NCBI RefSeq assembly: GCF_019799945.1
Contig: NZ_JABGCH010000020.1
Coordinates: 1-64,000, forward strand
Direction: 5' to 3'
Length of the DNA stretch: 64,000 nt
From: Modestobacter marinus
GTDB taxonomy: Bacteria > Actinomycetota > Actinomycetes > Mycobacteriales > Geodermatophilaceae
Shown: piece by piece, positions 1-7,720 of the stretch
Numbering within the stretch: the first letter of the stretch is position 1
Layout: each line of letters begins with the position of its first letter
Notes under the pieces: generated by a model
What the model was told of the DNA's origin: nothing
Databases searched by the model: none
The model's input: the letters and a program-made list of their open reading frames with translations, nothing else
Made by a program: the position numbers and the translations under genes

Positions 1-1
1 G

Positions 2-76
2 AACCGGCCCCACCTGGGCATCGGCGGACGCTCACCCATCGACCGCGTCAACAACGCTGCGGGTCAATACATCTAG
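2..76 (+). mobile_element. 3' end of an IS481-like transposase (cut by window edge)
   Basis: An open frame enters from the left edge and ends at a TAG at 74-76. Its last 24 residues include [17 protein letters not shown] and end GQYI. Tails of the pattern HRPH..lGG.sPi.RvNN..GqY are typical of IS481-family DDE transposases. Codons such as tca, tac and aac are less GC-biased than in neighbouring genes. The stop lies directly on the convergent menD stop (73-75). The catalytic domain and left inverted repeat are outside the window, so I cannot tell whether the element is intact or a remnant. Confidence 0.6.
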
Positions 77-1821
77 CGCAGCGCGGCCGCGGCCACCGCG
101 CGCAGCCGCCCGGCCAGCTCCGCCTCGGCGGCGGCGTCGGTGCGGACGACGACCACCCGCGGTCCGCCGGCCGTCAGGGCCTCGGCGAGCTGCCCGGGGT
201 CGCTGACCGCGGTCGCCGCCCAGCCCAGCGCCCGGGCCACGGTGACCAGGTCGCGGCCGTGCGGCGTGCCGAAGACCCGGCGGTAGGTTCCGGCGTACCG
301 CGGCTGCCCGGGCTCCAGCTGGGCGAAGATGCCGCCGCCGTCGTTGTCGGGGACGACGACGGTCAGGTCCGGCCGGGGCTCGCCCTCGCCCAGGAGCAGG
401 CCGGTCAGGTCGTGCAGGAACGTCAGGTCACCCATCAGCGCGAAGGCCGGCCCCCCACCGGCGCCCTGGTGCGCCAGCGCGGCCCCGACCGCGGTGGAGA
501 TCGTGCCGTCGATCCCCGCGACACCGCGGTTGGCCAGCACGGTCACCCCCGGCCGCGGCGCGGCGAGCCGGTCCACGTCGCGCGCCGGCGTCGAGGAACC
601 CAGCACCAGCAGCGCGCCGGCCGGCAGCGCGGCCACCAGGTCGCGGGCCAGCCGGGCGGCGGTGGGCCGCCGCACGGCGGGGTCGTCGAGCACCGCGTCG
701 ACCGCCGCGCCCACCCGGCCGGCGGCGTCGGCCCAGGTGGCGGCCCACCCGTCGGCGGCGGCCGACCGCGCCGGGGCGCCGCGCAGCGCCGGCGCGGGGT
801 CCAGGTGCGCGCTGCCGACCAGCACGCTGCCCCGCCCCGGGTCGGCCCAGCGCGGGGTGGGGGCGTAGGTCTCCACGACCACCGCGGGGTCGGCGAGCAG
901 GGCGGACACCGGACGGGACAGCGTCGGCCGGCCGACGACGAGCACCCGGTCGGGGCGGTGCTCCGCCAGCCAGTCCGCCGCGCCGAGCAGCAGCGCCGGG
1001 CCGCGCACCGCGCCGGCCGCGCCCCACGCGCCGCTGCCGGGCTCGGCGAGCACCGGCCAGCCCCGCTGGTCGGCGACGATCGCGGCCACCCGGCCGACCG
1101 CCGGCGGGGCGTCCCCGGCGACCACCAGCGTGCGGGCGCTGCCGATCGGGTCCACGCCCGCCCGGGGCGCGCGGGACGGCGGGCCACCGGCCGGCGCGGT
1201 CCACGGCGCTCCGTCGGGGCGGCCGGCGAACGGGCCGTCGAGCGGCGCCGGGCACTGCGGGTCGTCGGGCATCAGCGGCTCGCGCAGCGCCAGGTTGAGG
1301 TGCACCGGGCCTGGGTCCCCGGAGAGGTCGCCCCGCGCGACGAGCAGCGCCTTGGCCACCACGGAGCGCCAGTAGCGGTTCTGCGCCGCCTCCCGGCCCT
1401 CCTCCGGCACGCCGACGTCGGCCGCCCAGCGCACCGCCCGCCCGTACAAGCCGGGCTGCTCGATGGTCTGGTTGGCGCCGGTGGACCGCAGCTCCGGCGG
1501 GCGGTCGGCGGTCAGCGCCAGCAGCGGGACCGCGCTGGCGTCGGCCTCCAGCACGGCCGCGTGCAGGTGGGCGGTCGCCGTCCCGGAGGTGGTGAGCACC
1601 GGCACCGGCCGGCCCGAGGCCCGGGCCAGGCCGAGCGCGAGGAAGGCCGCGGTGCGCTCGTCGATCCGCACGTGCAGCCGCAGCCGGCCGGTCACCTCCG
1701 CATCGGCCAGCGCGACGGCGACCGGCGCCGACCGGGACCCGGGGGCGAGGACGGCGTCGGTGACGCCGCCGCGGACCAGCTCGTCGACCAGCACCCGGCC
1801 GAACGCGGTGGCGGGGTTCAC
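73..1821 (-). CDS. menD: 2-succinyl-5-enolpyruvyl-6-hydroxy-3-cyclohexene-1-carboxylate synthase
   Basis: Thiamine-diphosphate enzyme joining isochorismate and 2-oxoglutarate in menaquinone synthesis, cytosolic. The 582-residue product has the MenD N-terminal motif APGSRSAP near residues 26-33, [11 protein letters not shown] in the first third, and a C-terminal TPP domain with [15 protein letters not shown] and [12 protein letters not shown]. Length is usual for actinobacterial MenD. I chose the GTG at 1821 (VNPATAFGR) because it overlaps the menC stop by 4 nt, a translational-coupling arrangement; the open frame runs further upstream only as antisense noise across menC. The stop codon abuts a convergent transposase tail. 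Confidence 0.95.
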   Translation of the reverse strand: MNPATAFGRVLVDELVRGGVTDAVLAPGSRSAPVAVALADAEVTGRLRLHVRIDERTAAFLALGLARASGRPVPVLTTSGTATAHLHAAVLEADASAVPLLALTADRPPELRSTGANQTIEQPGLYGRAVRWAADVGVPEEGREAAQNRYWRSVVAKALLVARGDLSGDPGPVHLNLALREPLMPDDPQCPAPLDGPFAGRPDGAPWTAPAGGPPSRAPRAGVDPIGSARTLVVAGDAPPAVGRVAAIVADQRGWPVLAEPGSGAWGAAGAVRGPALLLGAADWLAEHRPDRVLVVGRPTLSRPVSALLADPAVVVETYAPTPRWADPGRGSVLVGSAHLDPAPALRGAPARSAAADGWAATWADAAGRVGAAVDAVLDDPAVRRPTAARLARDLVAALPAGALLVLGSSTPARDVDRLAAPRPGVTVLANRGVAGIDGTISTAVGAALAHQGAGGGPAFALMGDLTFLHDLTGLLLGEGEPRPDLTVVVPDNDGGGIFAQLEPGQPRYAGTYRRVFGTPHGRDLVTVARALGWAATAVSDPGQLAEALTAGGPRVVVVRTDAAAEAELAGRLRAVAAAALR

Positions 1822-2780
1822 GCGGCCCGCACCGCGGCCAGGCGCGCCCGCCAGCGCTCCGCGGTCGCCGGGTCGGCGGCCGTGTCCGCCAGCCGGTCGG
1901 GCACCGGCCGGCTGGCGGACAGGGCACCGTCGACCGGCAGCAGCGGCTCGCTGCAGACGTCGGCGGTGAACAGCGCGACCGTGGCCAGCCCGCAGGCGAA
2001 GGGCAGCTCGGGCAGCGCCGCGGCCAGCGCCACCCCGGCGGCGATCCCCACCGAGCTCTCCAGCGCGGAGGACACCACGCAGGGCAGGCCGTGCGCCCCG
2101 GCCACCTCGAGCGCGGCGCGCACCCCGCCCAGCGGCTGCACCTTGAGGACGACGACGTCCGCGGCGTCCCGCAGGTCCACCCGCCGCGGGTCCGGCGCGC
2201 GGCGCAGCACCTCGTCCGCGGCGACCCGCACGTCCACCCGGCGGCGCAGCGCGGCCAGCTCGGCGACGGTGGCGCACGGCTGCTCGGCGTACTCCAGGCC
2301 CACCCGGTCCAGTTCCCGCAGCCGGGCGGCCGCGGTGTCGACGTCCCAGGCGGCGTTGGCGTCCACCCGGATCGCGCCGTCCGGCCCGAGCGCGTCGCGC
2401 ACCGCCTCGACCCGGGCGAGGTCCTCGGCGGCGCACTGCCCGGGCTCGGCGACCTTCACCTTCGCGGTGCGGCAGCCCGACGCCCGGACGATCTCGTGCG
2501 CCCGCTCCGGCCCGACGGCGGGGACGGTGACGTTGACCGGCACGCTCACCCGCACCGGGTCCGGCCAGCCCACCTCGGCGGCCTCGGCGGCCGCGGCCCA
2601 CCAGCGGCGGCTCTCGGCGACGCCGTAGTCCCAGAACGGGGAGAACTCGCCCCAGCCGGCCGGTCCGCGCACCAGCATGCCGTCGCGCACGTCGATGCCC
2701 CGGAACCGGGTGCGGAGGGGCACGCGGTAGACGTGCGTCTCCAGCGCCGTCCCGGCGCCGCCTGCTGCCGGGGCGATCAC
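1818..2780 (-). CDS. menC: o-succinylbenzoate synthase
   Basis: Enolase-superfamily dehydratase converting SHCHC to o-succinylbenzoate, the step after MenD. The 320-residue protein shows the superfamily residues in order: the KVKV lysine pair near 120, Asp in RVDANAAWD, Glu in EYAEQP, Asp in AADEVL and the second catalytic lysine in VVLKVQPLGG. GTG start at 2780; its stop overlaps the menD start by 4 nt, so the pair is probably co-translated. The start lies 60 bp from the divergent menE start, implying a shared bidirectional promoter region. No anomaly seen. Confidence 0.93.
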   Translation of the reverse strand: MIAPAAGGAGTALETHVYRVPLRTRFRGIDVRDGMLVRGPAGWGEFSPFWDYGVAESRRWWAAAAEAAEVGWPDPVRVSVPVNVTVPAVGPERAHEIVRASGCRTAKVKVAEPGQCAAEDLARVEAVRDALGPDGAIRVDANAAWDVDTAAARLRELDRVGLEYAEQPCATVAELAALRRRVDVRVAADEVLRRAPDPRRVDLRDAADVVVLKVQPLGGVRAALEVAGAHGLPCVVSSALESSVGIAAGVALAAALPELPFACGLATVALFTADVCSEPLLPVDGALSASRPVPDRLADTAADPATAERWRARLAAVRAA

Positions 2781-2840
2781 GGCGCCCAGCCTAGATCGCT
2801 GCGTCCGGCGGCCCCCAGGTGCGCAGTAACCTGACTCCTC

Positions 2841-3989
2841 GTGGCCCGGCAGCTGAACCTCGTGCCGGCGCCGCCCCCCGAGGCCGCCGGAGCGGCGCTG
2901 GTCGGTGTGTGGCCGGCCCTGCGCCGCAGCCTGGCCGGCGACGCCCCGCTGGCCGTCGTCCCCGCCGCTCCCGGCCCGGCCGCCGCGGCCCGCGCCGTGC
3001 TGCGCCCCGACGAGCCGCTGGAGCCCGGCACCGACCTGGTCGTGGTCACCTCCGGCTCCACGGGCGGCGCGAAGGGCGTGCTGCTGTCCGCCGGCGCGCT
3101 GCGGGCCTCGGCCACGGCCACCGAGCACCGGCTGGGCGGGCCGGGCAGCTGGCTGCTGATGCTGCCGCCCTCCGCCGTCGGCGGCCTGCAGGTGCTGGTC
3201 CGCAGCGCGCTCGCCGACCGTGAGCCGACCGTGCTCGAGCGCGGCGAGCCGCTGGCCGCGGCGGTCGGGCGGCTGCCGGCCGGCGACCGCCGGTACACCT
3301 CGATGGTGCCCACCCAGCTGCGGCGCCTCCTGGCCACCGACCCGGAGGCGCTGGCCTCCTTCGACGCGGTGCTCGTCGGCGGCGCGGCCACCGATGCCCC
3401 GCTGCTGGACGCCGCCCGGGCCGCCGGCGTCCGCGTGCGGACGACGTACGGGATGAGCGAGACCGCCGGCGGCTGCGTCTACGACGGCCGGCCCCTGGAC
3501 GGCGTGACCGTGCGGGTGGACGAGGGCGTCGAGCTGTCCGGTCCGGTGCTCGCGCACGGTTACCGGCTGGACCCCGCGGCGACCGCGGGAGCGTTCGTGG
3601 ACGGCTGGTTCCGCACCCGGGACGCCGGCGGCCTCGCCCCCGACGGCACGCTGACGGTGCACGGGCGGTTGGACGACGTGGTGGTCAGCGGCGGGGTGAA
3701 CGTGTCCCCGCAGGCGGTCGAGGCGGCGCTGCGCGCGCACCCCGCGGTCGCCGATGCCGTGGTCGCGGGCCTCCCCGACCCGGAGTGGGGGCAGCGGGTC
3801 GTCGCCGTCGTCGTCCCCGCGCCCGGCGCCGACCCGCAGCTCGCCGAGCTCCGGCCGTGGGTGGCCGGGCGGCTGGGCGCGCCGGCCGCGCCGCGGGAGC
3901 TGCACCGGGTCGACGCCGTCCCCACCCTGCACACCGGCAAGCCCGACCGCCGGGCCGTGCTGCGCGACTTGACCCGAGGAGACCGCTAG
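2841..3989 (+). CDS. menE: o-succinylbenzoate-CoA ligase
   Basis: ANL-superfamily adenylating enzyme activating o-succinylbenzoate with CoA. The AMP-binding P-loop TSGSTGGAKGV is at about residues 71-81, TYGMSETAGG at about 207-216, and the hinge/C-terminal lid has HGRLDDVVVSGG and ends HTGKPDRRAVL. At 382 residues it is short because the N-terminal domain is compact, as in other actinobacterial MenE. GTG start at 2841, with no strong Shine-Dalgarno. Its TAG shares one base with the menA GTG start (TAGTG), so the two are translationally coupled. Confidence 0.93.
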   Translation: MARQLNLVPAPPPEAAGAALVGVWPALRRSLAGDAPLAVVPAAPGPAAAARAVLRPDEPLEPGTDLVVVTSGSTGGAKGVLLSAGALRASATATEHRLGGPGSWLLMLPPSAVGGLQVLVRSALADREPTVLERGEPLAAAVGRLPAGDRRYTSMVPTQLRRLLATDPEALASFDAVLVGGAATDAPLLDAARAAGVRVRTTYGMSETAGGCVYDGRPLDGVTVRVDEGVELSGPVLAHGYRLDPAATAGAFVDGWFRTRDAGGLAPDGTLTVHGRLDDVVVSGGVNVSPQAVEAALRAHPAVADAVVAGLPDPEWGQRVVAVVVPAPGADPQLAELRPWVAGRLGAPAAPRELHRVDAVPTLHTGKPDRRAVLRDLTRGDR

Positions 3990-4858
3990 TGGCCACCCCC
4001 GCCCAGTGGCTGGAGGGCGCCCGCCCCCGCACCCTGCCGGCCGCCCTCGCGCCGGTGTTCGTCGGCACCGGCGCGGCCGCCGCGCTCGACGGGTTCCGGC
4101 TGGTGCCCGCCCTGCTGGCGCTGCTGGTCGCGCTGGCCCTGCAGGTGGCGGTGAACTACGCCAACGACTACTCCGACGGCCGGCGCGGCACCGACGCCGA
4201 CCGGGTGGGGCCGATGCGACTGGTCGGCTCGGGCGCGGCGGCCCCGCGGCAGGTGCTGGTCGCCGCCGTCCTCGCCTTCGCGGTCGCCGCGGTGGCCGGG
4301 CTGGCGCTCGCCGCGCTGTCCAGCTGGTGGCTGGTCGCCGTCGGCGCCGTGTCGATCCTCGCGGCCTGGACCTACACCGGCGGGCCGATCCCCTACGGCT
4401 ACCGGGCGCTGGGCGAGGTGTTCGTCTTCGTGTTCTTCGGCCTGGTCGCCGTGGTGGGGACGACGTTCGCCCAGACCCGCTCGCTGGACGGGCTGGCGTT
4501 CGCCGCCGCCGTGCCGATCGGGCTGTGCTCGGTGTCGCTGCTGGTGGTCAACAACCTGCGCGACGTGCACGGGGACGCCGCCGTCGGCAAGCGCACCCTG
4601 GCCGTGCTCCTCGGCGAGGCCCGCACCCGGGTGTTCTACACCGCGCTGCTGGCCGTCGTGTTCCTCGGCGTGGGGCTGATCGGGGTCGTCCGGCCGTGGG
4701 CGCTGCTGGGGCTGCTCGCCGTCCCGCTGGCGGTGCCGCCGGTGCGGACCGTGCTGTCCGGGGGCCGCGGTCCGGTGCTGATCGGCGCGCTCCAGGGCAC
4801 CGGCCGGCTCACCCTGGCCACCGGCGTCCTGCTCGCGGTCGGCCTGGCGCTCAGCTGA
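3989..4858 (+). CDS. menA: 1,4-dihydroxy-2-naphthoate polyprenyltransferase
   Basis: UbiA-type membrane prenyltransferase attaching the polyprenyl chain to DHNA, giving demethylmenaquinone. The 289-residue protein has about eight or nine hydrophobic segments. The first Asp motif is NYANDYSDGRRGTDAD near residues 53-68 and the second NNLRDVHGDAAVGKRT near 188-203; both bind Mg-diphosphate in this family. The start is the GTG overlapping the menE stop by one base; GGAG of GAGGAGACC inside the menE end serves as ribosome site. It faces a convergent DUF4229 gene. Confidence 0.95.
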   Translation: MATPAQWLEGARPRTLPAALAPVFVGTGAAAALDGFRLVPALLALLVALALQVAVNYANDYSDGRRGTDADRVGPMRLVGSGAAAPRQVLVAAVLAFAVAAVAGLALAALSSWWLVAVGAVSILAAWTYTGGPIPYGYRALGEVFVFVFFGLVAVVGTTFAQTRSLDGLAFAAAVPIGLCSVSLLVVNNLRDVHGDAAVGKRTLAVLLGEARTRVFYTALLAVVFLGVGLIGVVRPWALLGLLAVPLAVPPVRTVLSGGRGPVLIGALQGTGRLTLATGVLLAVGLALS

Positions 4859-4894
4859 GCCCGGCCATGTCGGCCAACATGCCCGGGACCGCGC

Positions 4895-5197
4895 TCAGGC
4901 GCGGCCGTCGTCGGTGTCGGAGCCGGCGAGCTCGGCGCGGATCCGCTCCTTGCGCTCCGCGCGGGCCACCAGCGCCGCCGTCAGCCGCGCCCGGAGCGGG
5001 CGCAGCACCAGGTAGGACACCGGCATCGCCAGCACCAGCCCGAAGAGGAACGCCGGCGTGCCGGGCAGCCCGGCCACCCAGATCACCGCGACGAGGACGG
5101 CGACGATCGCCAGCCGGGCCAGGGTGTAGAGCAGCAGCGTGGGCAGCACCGCGGGGGGCGCGGTGCTGCCGGTGGTGGTCGCGGTCGGCTCAGCCAT
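4895..5197 (-). CDS. DUF4229 family small membrane protein
   Basis: A 100-residue protein with two hydrophobic helices separated by a short turn (LLYTLARLAIVAVLVAVIWV, then a segment around FLFGLVLAMPVSYLVL) and a basic, then acidic, tail. This is the shape of the DUF4229 family, whose function is unknown. The ATG at 5197 is preferred over an upstream in-frame start because it gives MAEPTATTTG and overlaps the end of the upstream lrp-like gene by 8 nt, suggesting a two-gene operon. Confidence 0.7.
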   Translation of the reverse strand: MAEPTATTTGSTAPPAVLPTLLLYTLARLAIVAVLVAVIWVAGLPGTPAFLFGLVLAMPVSYLVLRPLRARLTAALVARAERKERIRAELAGSDTDDGRA

Positions 5198-5618
5198 GTC
5201 GGCCTTCCCACTTCGTCGAGAGCACAACGGTCGTCCGGGTGCGGGCGACGCCCCGGAGCCTGTTCAACGCGCTGATGGTGTCCTCCAGTGCCGGGATGTC
5301 GGCCACACGGACCTTGAGCACGTACCCCTCACTGCCGGCCACCCGCCAGCAGTCCTCAACCGAGGGCAGCTTCGCCATCGCCTGCTCCAGCCCGGTGTCG
5401 TCGACCTGGTCGCTCTCGATCACGCCCACCAGGGCGGTCACCCCCAGGCCCACGGAGGCGGGGTCGACCACGGCCCGGTACCCGGTGATGACGCCGGCGG
5501 CCTCCAGCTTGCCCACCCGCTCGTGCACCGAGGGGGCCGAGAGCCCCACCTGTCGGGCGAGCTCGGCCCAGCTGGCGCGCCCGTTCCTGCGCAACAGGTC
5601 GATCAACTGCTGGTCCAC
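5190..5618 (-). CDS. Lrp/AsnC family transcriptional regulator
   Basis: The 142-residue protein has an N-terminal winged helix (DQQLIDLLRRNGRASWAELA followed by QVGLSAPSVHERVGKLEAAG) and a C-terminal RAM/ligand domain with GYVLKVRVAD and NRLRGVARTRTTVVLS. Lrp/AsnC proteins sense amino acids or related small molecules and act as octamers or dimers of dimers; the effector here is not predictable. GTG start at 5618; a GGAGGG lies 13 nt upstream, a little far. It diverges from the small membrane gene at 5804. Confidence 0.88.
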   Translation of the reverse strand: MDQQLIDLLRRNGRASWAELARQVGLSAPSVHERVGKLEAAGVITGYRAVVDPASVGLGVTALVGVIESDQVDDTGLEQAMAKLPSVEDCWRVAGSEGYVLKVRVADIPALEDTISALNRLRGVARTRTTVVLSTKWEGRHG

Positions 5619-5803
5619 CGCGTCGATGACGCCCTCCGGCTGCTCGTGCCGACGGCGGCGCGCCCTGGCGCCGCGGGCCGGTCCGTCGCGGGGACGGCGG
5701 CGCTCGTCTGCGGCTGTCTGTGGACCGGCCCCCGAGGAGCCGTATCACCCGCCCCCGATTATCCCTCCGGACGTACATTGATTGCGGACGAGGGGGTGGC
5801 CGG

Positions 5804-6034
5804 ATGGTCTTCGTGGTGATGCTGGTGATCGCGGTGATCGCGGTCGTGCTCGTGATGCGCGCGGCGGCTGCGCAGGGTGGCGGCGGCGGTGGGGGCTTCG
5901 GCGGCGGCAGCCGGCCCCGGGCACCCCGGCGTCCCCGACCGCCGCAGGGGCGCCCGCTCGCGCCCGACGACGACCCGGACTTCCTGCGTGAGCTGGAGCG
6001 GCGCACCCGCCGCGACGACGGCAGCATGAGCTAG
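5804..6034 (+). CDS. small single-pass membrane protein, hypothetical
   Basis: A 76-residue product starts MVFVVMLVIAVIAVVLVMRA, one clear transmembrane helix at the N terminus, followed by a Gly-rich linker and a Pro/Arg-rich then acidic cytosolic tail ending RTRRDDGSMS. The ATG at 5804 is chosen over an upstream in-frame start because the helix then begins at residue 2; GAGGGGG lies just upstream. I do not recognise a family. GC3 is as high as in real neighbours, which supports it being coding. Confidence 0.55.
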   Translation: MVFVVMLVIAVIAVVLVMRAAAAQGGGGGGGFGGGSRPRAPRRPRPPQGRPLAPDDDPDFLRELERRTRRDDGSMS

Positions 6035-6113
6035 TACCCGTCCGCCACAGTTCGCCCTGTCGATGCGGCGCGGACTGTCGACGCCAGGCTCGGGGTTGCG
6101 AGAGGTGACGGTC

Positions 6114-6299
6114 ATGACAACACCGGACGATGCTCGTACACGCTGGCCTGACAGCGGCAGCCCTGGCTATCAGCACTTGCCGGAGCCTGTAGCGCTCGAA
6201 GAGACGATCGCTCTCCACCCAGCCGAGCCAGCGGAACCCCCGCCCGACTGGAGCCCTGGCTTCGGTGACTTGGGGGACGGCGGTGACGGCGACGGTTAG
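6114..6299 (+). CDS. small acidic hypothetical protein with atypical codon use
   Basis: A 61-residue acidic, Pro/Gly-rich ORF (MTTPDDARTRWPDSGSPGY at the start, GDGGDGDG at the end) follows GAGAGGTGACGGTC, a usable ribosome site. Codon use differs from the flanks: aca, gat, gct, cgt, cct, tat, ttg, gta and gaa appear in a short gene, so third-position GC is clearly lower. It could be a recent acquisition, an orphan gene, or noncoding. No domain recognised. Confidence 0.35.
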   Translation: MTTPDDARTRWPDSGSPGYQHLPEPVALEETIALHPAEPAEPPPDWSPGFGDLGDGGDGDG

Positions 6300-6421
6300 C
6301 GGGCACTACCGAAACCCCTCACTCGGTGGGACAGGTCGACGACGCGCGCCGCTGACTCTGGAGCCGCCTCAGGGCGAACGTTGCCGGGCGCGGCACTAGG
6401 AGTCGCGTCCTCGGTCCTTTG

Positions 6422-6709
6422 TCATGCGGCGAACAGCCGCTGCCACACCGACCGGTGGCGGGCCGGGGACTGCTCGACCGGCTGCGATGCGGCGGGGACG
6501 GCGCCCTGCCCCTCGGCCTCGGTGCCGGCCGGCCAGCCGAGGCCGGTGCCCTCCGCCGGGTCGCCGGGCCAGCCGAGTCCGCCCTGGCCGGAGACGTGCC
6601 GGGGCCCGCCGTCCTCCGGCTGGGGAACGCGTTGCTGCAGCGCTGCCGCGACGATCGGGTGCACACCGGCCCCGTCGTCGGCCGTGTGCCTACCCACGGT
6701 GGTCACCAC
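6422..6709 (-). CDS. hypothetical protein
   Basis: A 95-residue hydrophilic protein with high GC3, Gly/Pro/Gln-rich, containing the near-repeat GLGWPGDP and GLGWPAGT (about residues 44-62) and ending SVWQRLFAA. The start is one of two tandem GTG codons at 6709/6706. It sits immediately downstream of ccsB on the same strand, after a 48-bp gap, so it may be transcribed with the cytochrome c maturation genes. Function unknown; the codon pattern and clean termination favour it over the overlapping plus-strand frames. Confidence 0.5.
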   Translation of the reverse strand: MVTTVGRHTADDGAGVHPIVAAALQQRVPQPEDGGPRHVSGQGGLGWPGDPAEGTGLGWPAGTEAEGQGAVPAASQPVEQSPARHRSVWQRLFAA

Positions 6710-6757
6710 GTCCGGTCATGCGGTCAGGATGGCACGGCCCACCGACAGGATCGGGGA

Positions 6758-7720
6758 TCAGCTGACCCCGGCGTAGCTGTGCAGGCCGGTGGAGACCAGG
6801 TTGACGTACAGCAGGTTGAAGACCATCACCGCGAGCCCCACCACGTTCACCCAGGCCGAGGGGCGGCCGCGCCAGCCCGATGTCGTGCGGGCGTGGAGGT
6901 AGGCCGCGTACACGACCCAGGCGATGAACGCCCAGGTCTCCTTCGGGTCCCAGCCCCAGAACCGGCCCCACGCGCTCTCCGCCCAGATCGCGCCGGCGAT
7001 GACCGCGAAGGTCCAGATCGGGAAGCCGAAGACGGCCGTCCGGTGCGCGGTGCGGTCCAGCGCCGCCGCCGACGGCAACCGGTCCAGCAGCGAGGGGGCC
7101 GTGGCGCCGGCGGCGACCCGGGCGTCCCGGCGGCTGCGCACCAGGTACAGCACGCTGGCGATGCCGCTGACGAAGAAGACGCCGAAACCGAGGGTCGCCG
7201 TCGACACGTGCACGGCCAGCCAGCTCGACCGCAGGGCGGCCACCAGCGGGCCGGCCTCGGTGTAGAGGAACAGCCCGATCAGCACCATGGACACGACCAC
7301 CGGGGCCAGCACGAACACGCCGATGTGGCGCAGCACCGGGGCGCGCACCGCGAGGACCGCGTAGGCGACGACGGCGACGAGCACCACCGCGGTGGCGAAC
7401 TCGTACATGTTGCCCCAGGGCAGCCGGTGGGTGGCCAGCCCGCGGGCCACCAGGACGCCGGCGTGCGCCAGCGCCCCGAGCACCGTGAGCGCCATCGCGA
7501 GCAGCCCCAGACGACGGGCCCGCGGGGGCTCTCCCACCGTCCCCCCGGCGGCGGGCTCGTCAACCGGCGCGCCGCCGGCGCCGACGAGCTGCCGGGCCGG
7601 CGTCCGCGTCGGCCGGCCGAAGGCCAGCTCGGCGCAGAAGGCCACCACCGCCAGGGAGTACAGGGCCACCGCGACCGAGAACAGGGTGTCGGACAGCGCG
7701 GCGAGCTGCTCTTCGGTCAC
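6758..7720 (-). CDS. ccsB: cytochrome c biogenesis protein CcsB/CcsA (haem handling)
   Basis: Integral membrane half of the System II cytochrome c synthetase, moving haem across the membrane and attaching it to apocytochromes with ResB. The 320-residue protein has about eight hydrophobic helices and the tryptophan-rich haem-binding WWD-type motif WGWDPKETWAFIAWVVYA in the C-terminal third. An in-frame GTG at 7720 overlaps the resB stop by 4 nt (GTGA). Last clear member of the resA-ccdA-resB-ccsB cluster. Confidence 0.93.
   Translation of the reverse strand: MTEEQLAALSDTLFSVAVALYSLAVVAFCAELAFGRPTRTPARQLVGAGGAPVDEPAAGGTVGEPPRARRLGLLAMALTVLGALAHAGVLVARGLATHRLPWGNMYEFATAVVLVAVVAYAVLAVRAPVLRHIGVFVLAPVVVSMVLIGLFLYTEAGPLVAALRSSWLAVHVSTATLGFGVFFVSGIASVLYLVRSRRDARVAAGATAPSLLDRLPSAAALDRTAHRTAVFGFPIWTFAVIAGAIWAESAWGRFWGWDPKETWAFIAWVVYAAYLHARTTSGWRGRPSAWVNVVGLAVMVFNLLYVNLVSTGLHSYAGVS

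Noticed and set aside
73-4018. Long open frames antisense to, or out of phase with, the men genes (for example 704 and 842 codons)
   Set aside because: They run through known genes in other frames, are Arg/Gly/Ala/Pro rich without domains, and are the usual result of very high GC content. Only the portions matching MenD and MenC are real.
4849-4881. GCTCAGCTGAGC palindrome and CATGT/ACATG stem between menA and the DUF4229 gene
   Set aside because: Stems are short and interrupted compared with other terminators here; too weak to list as a feature.
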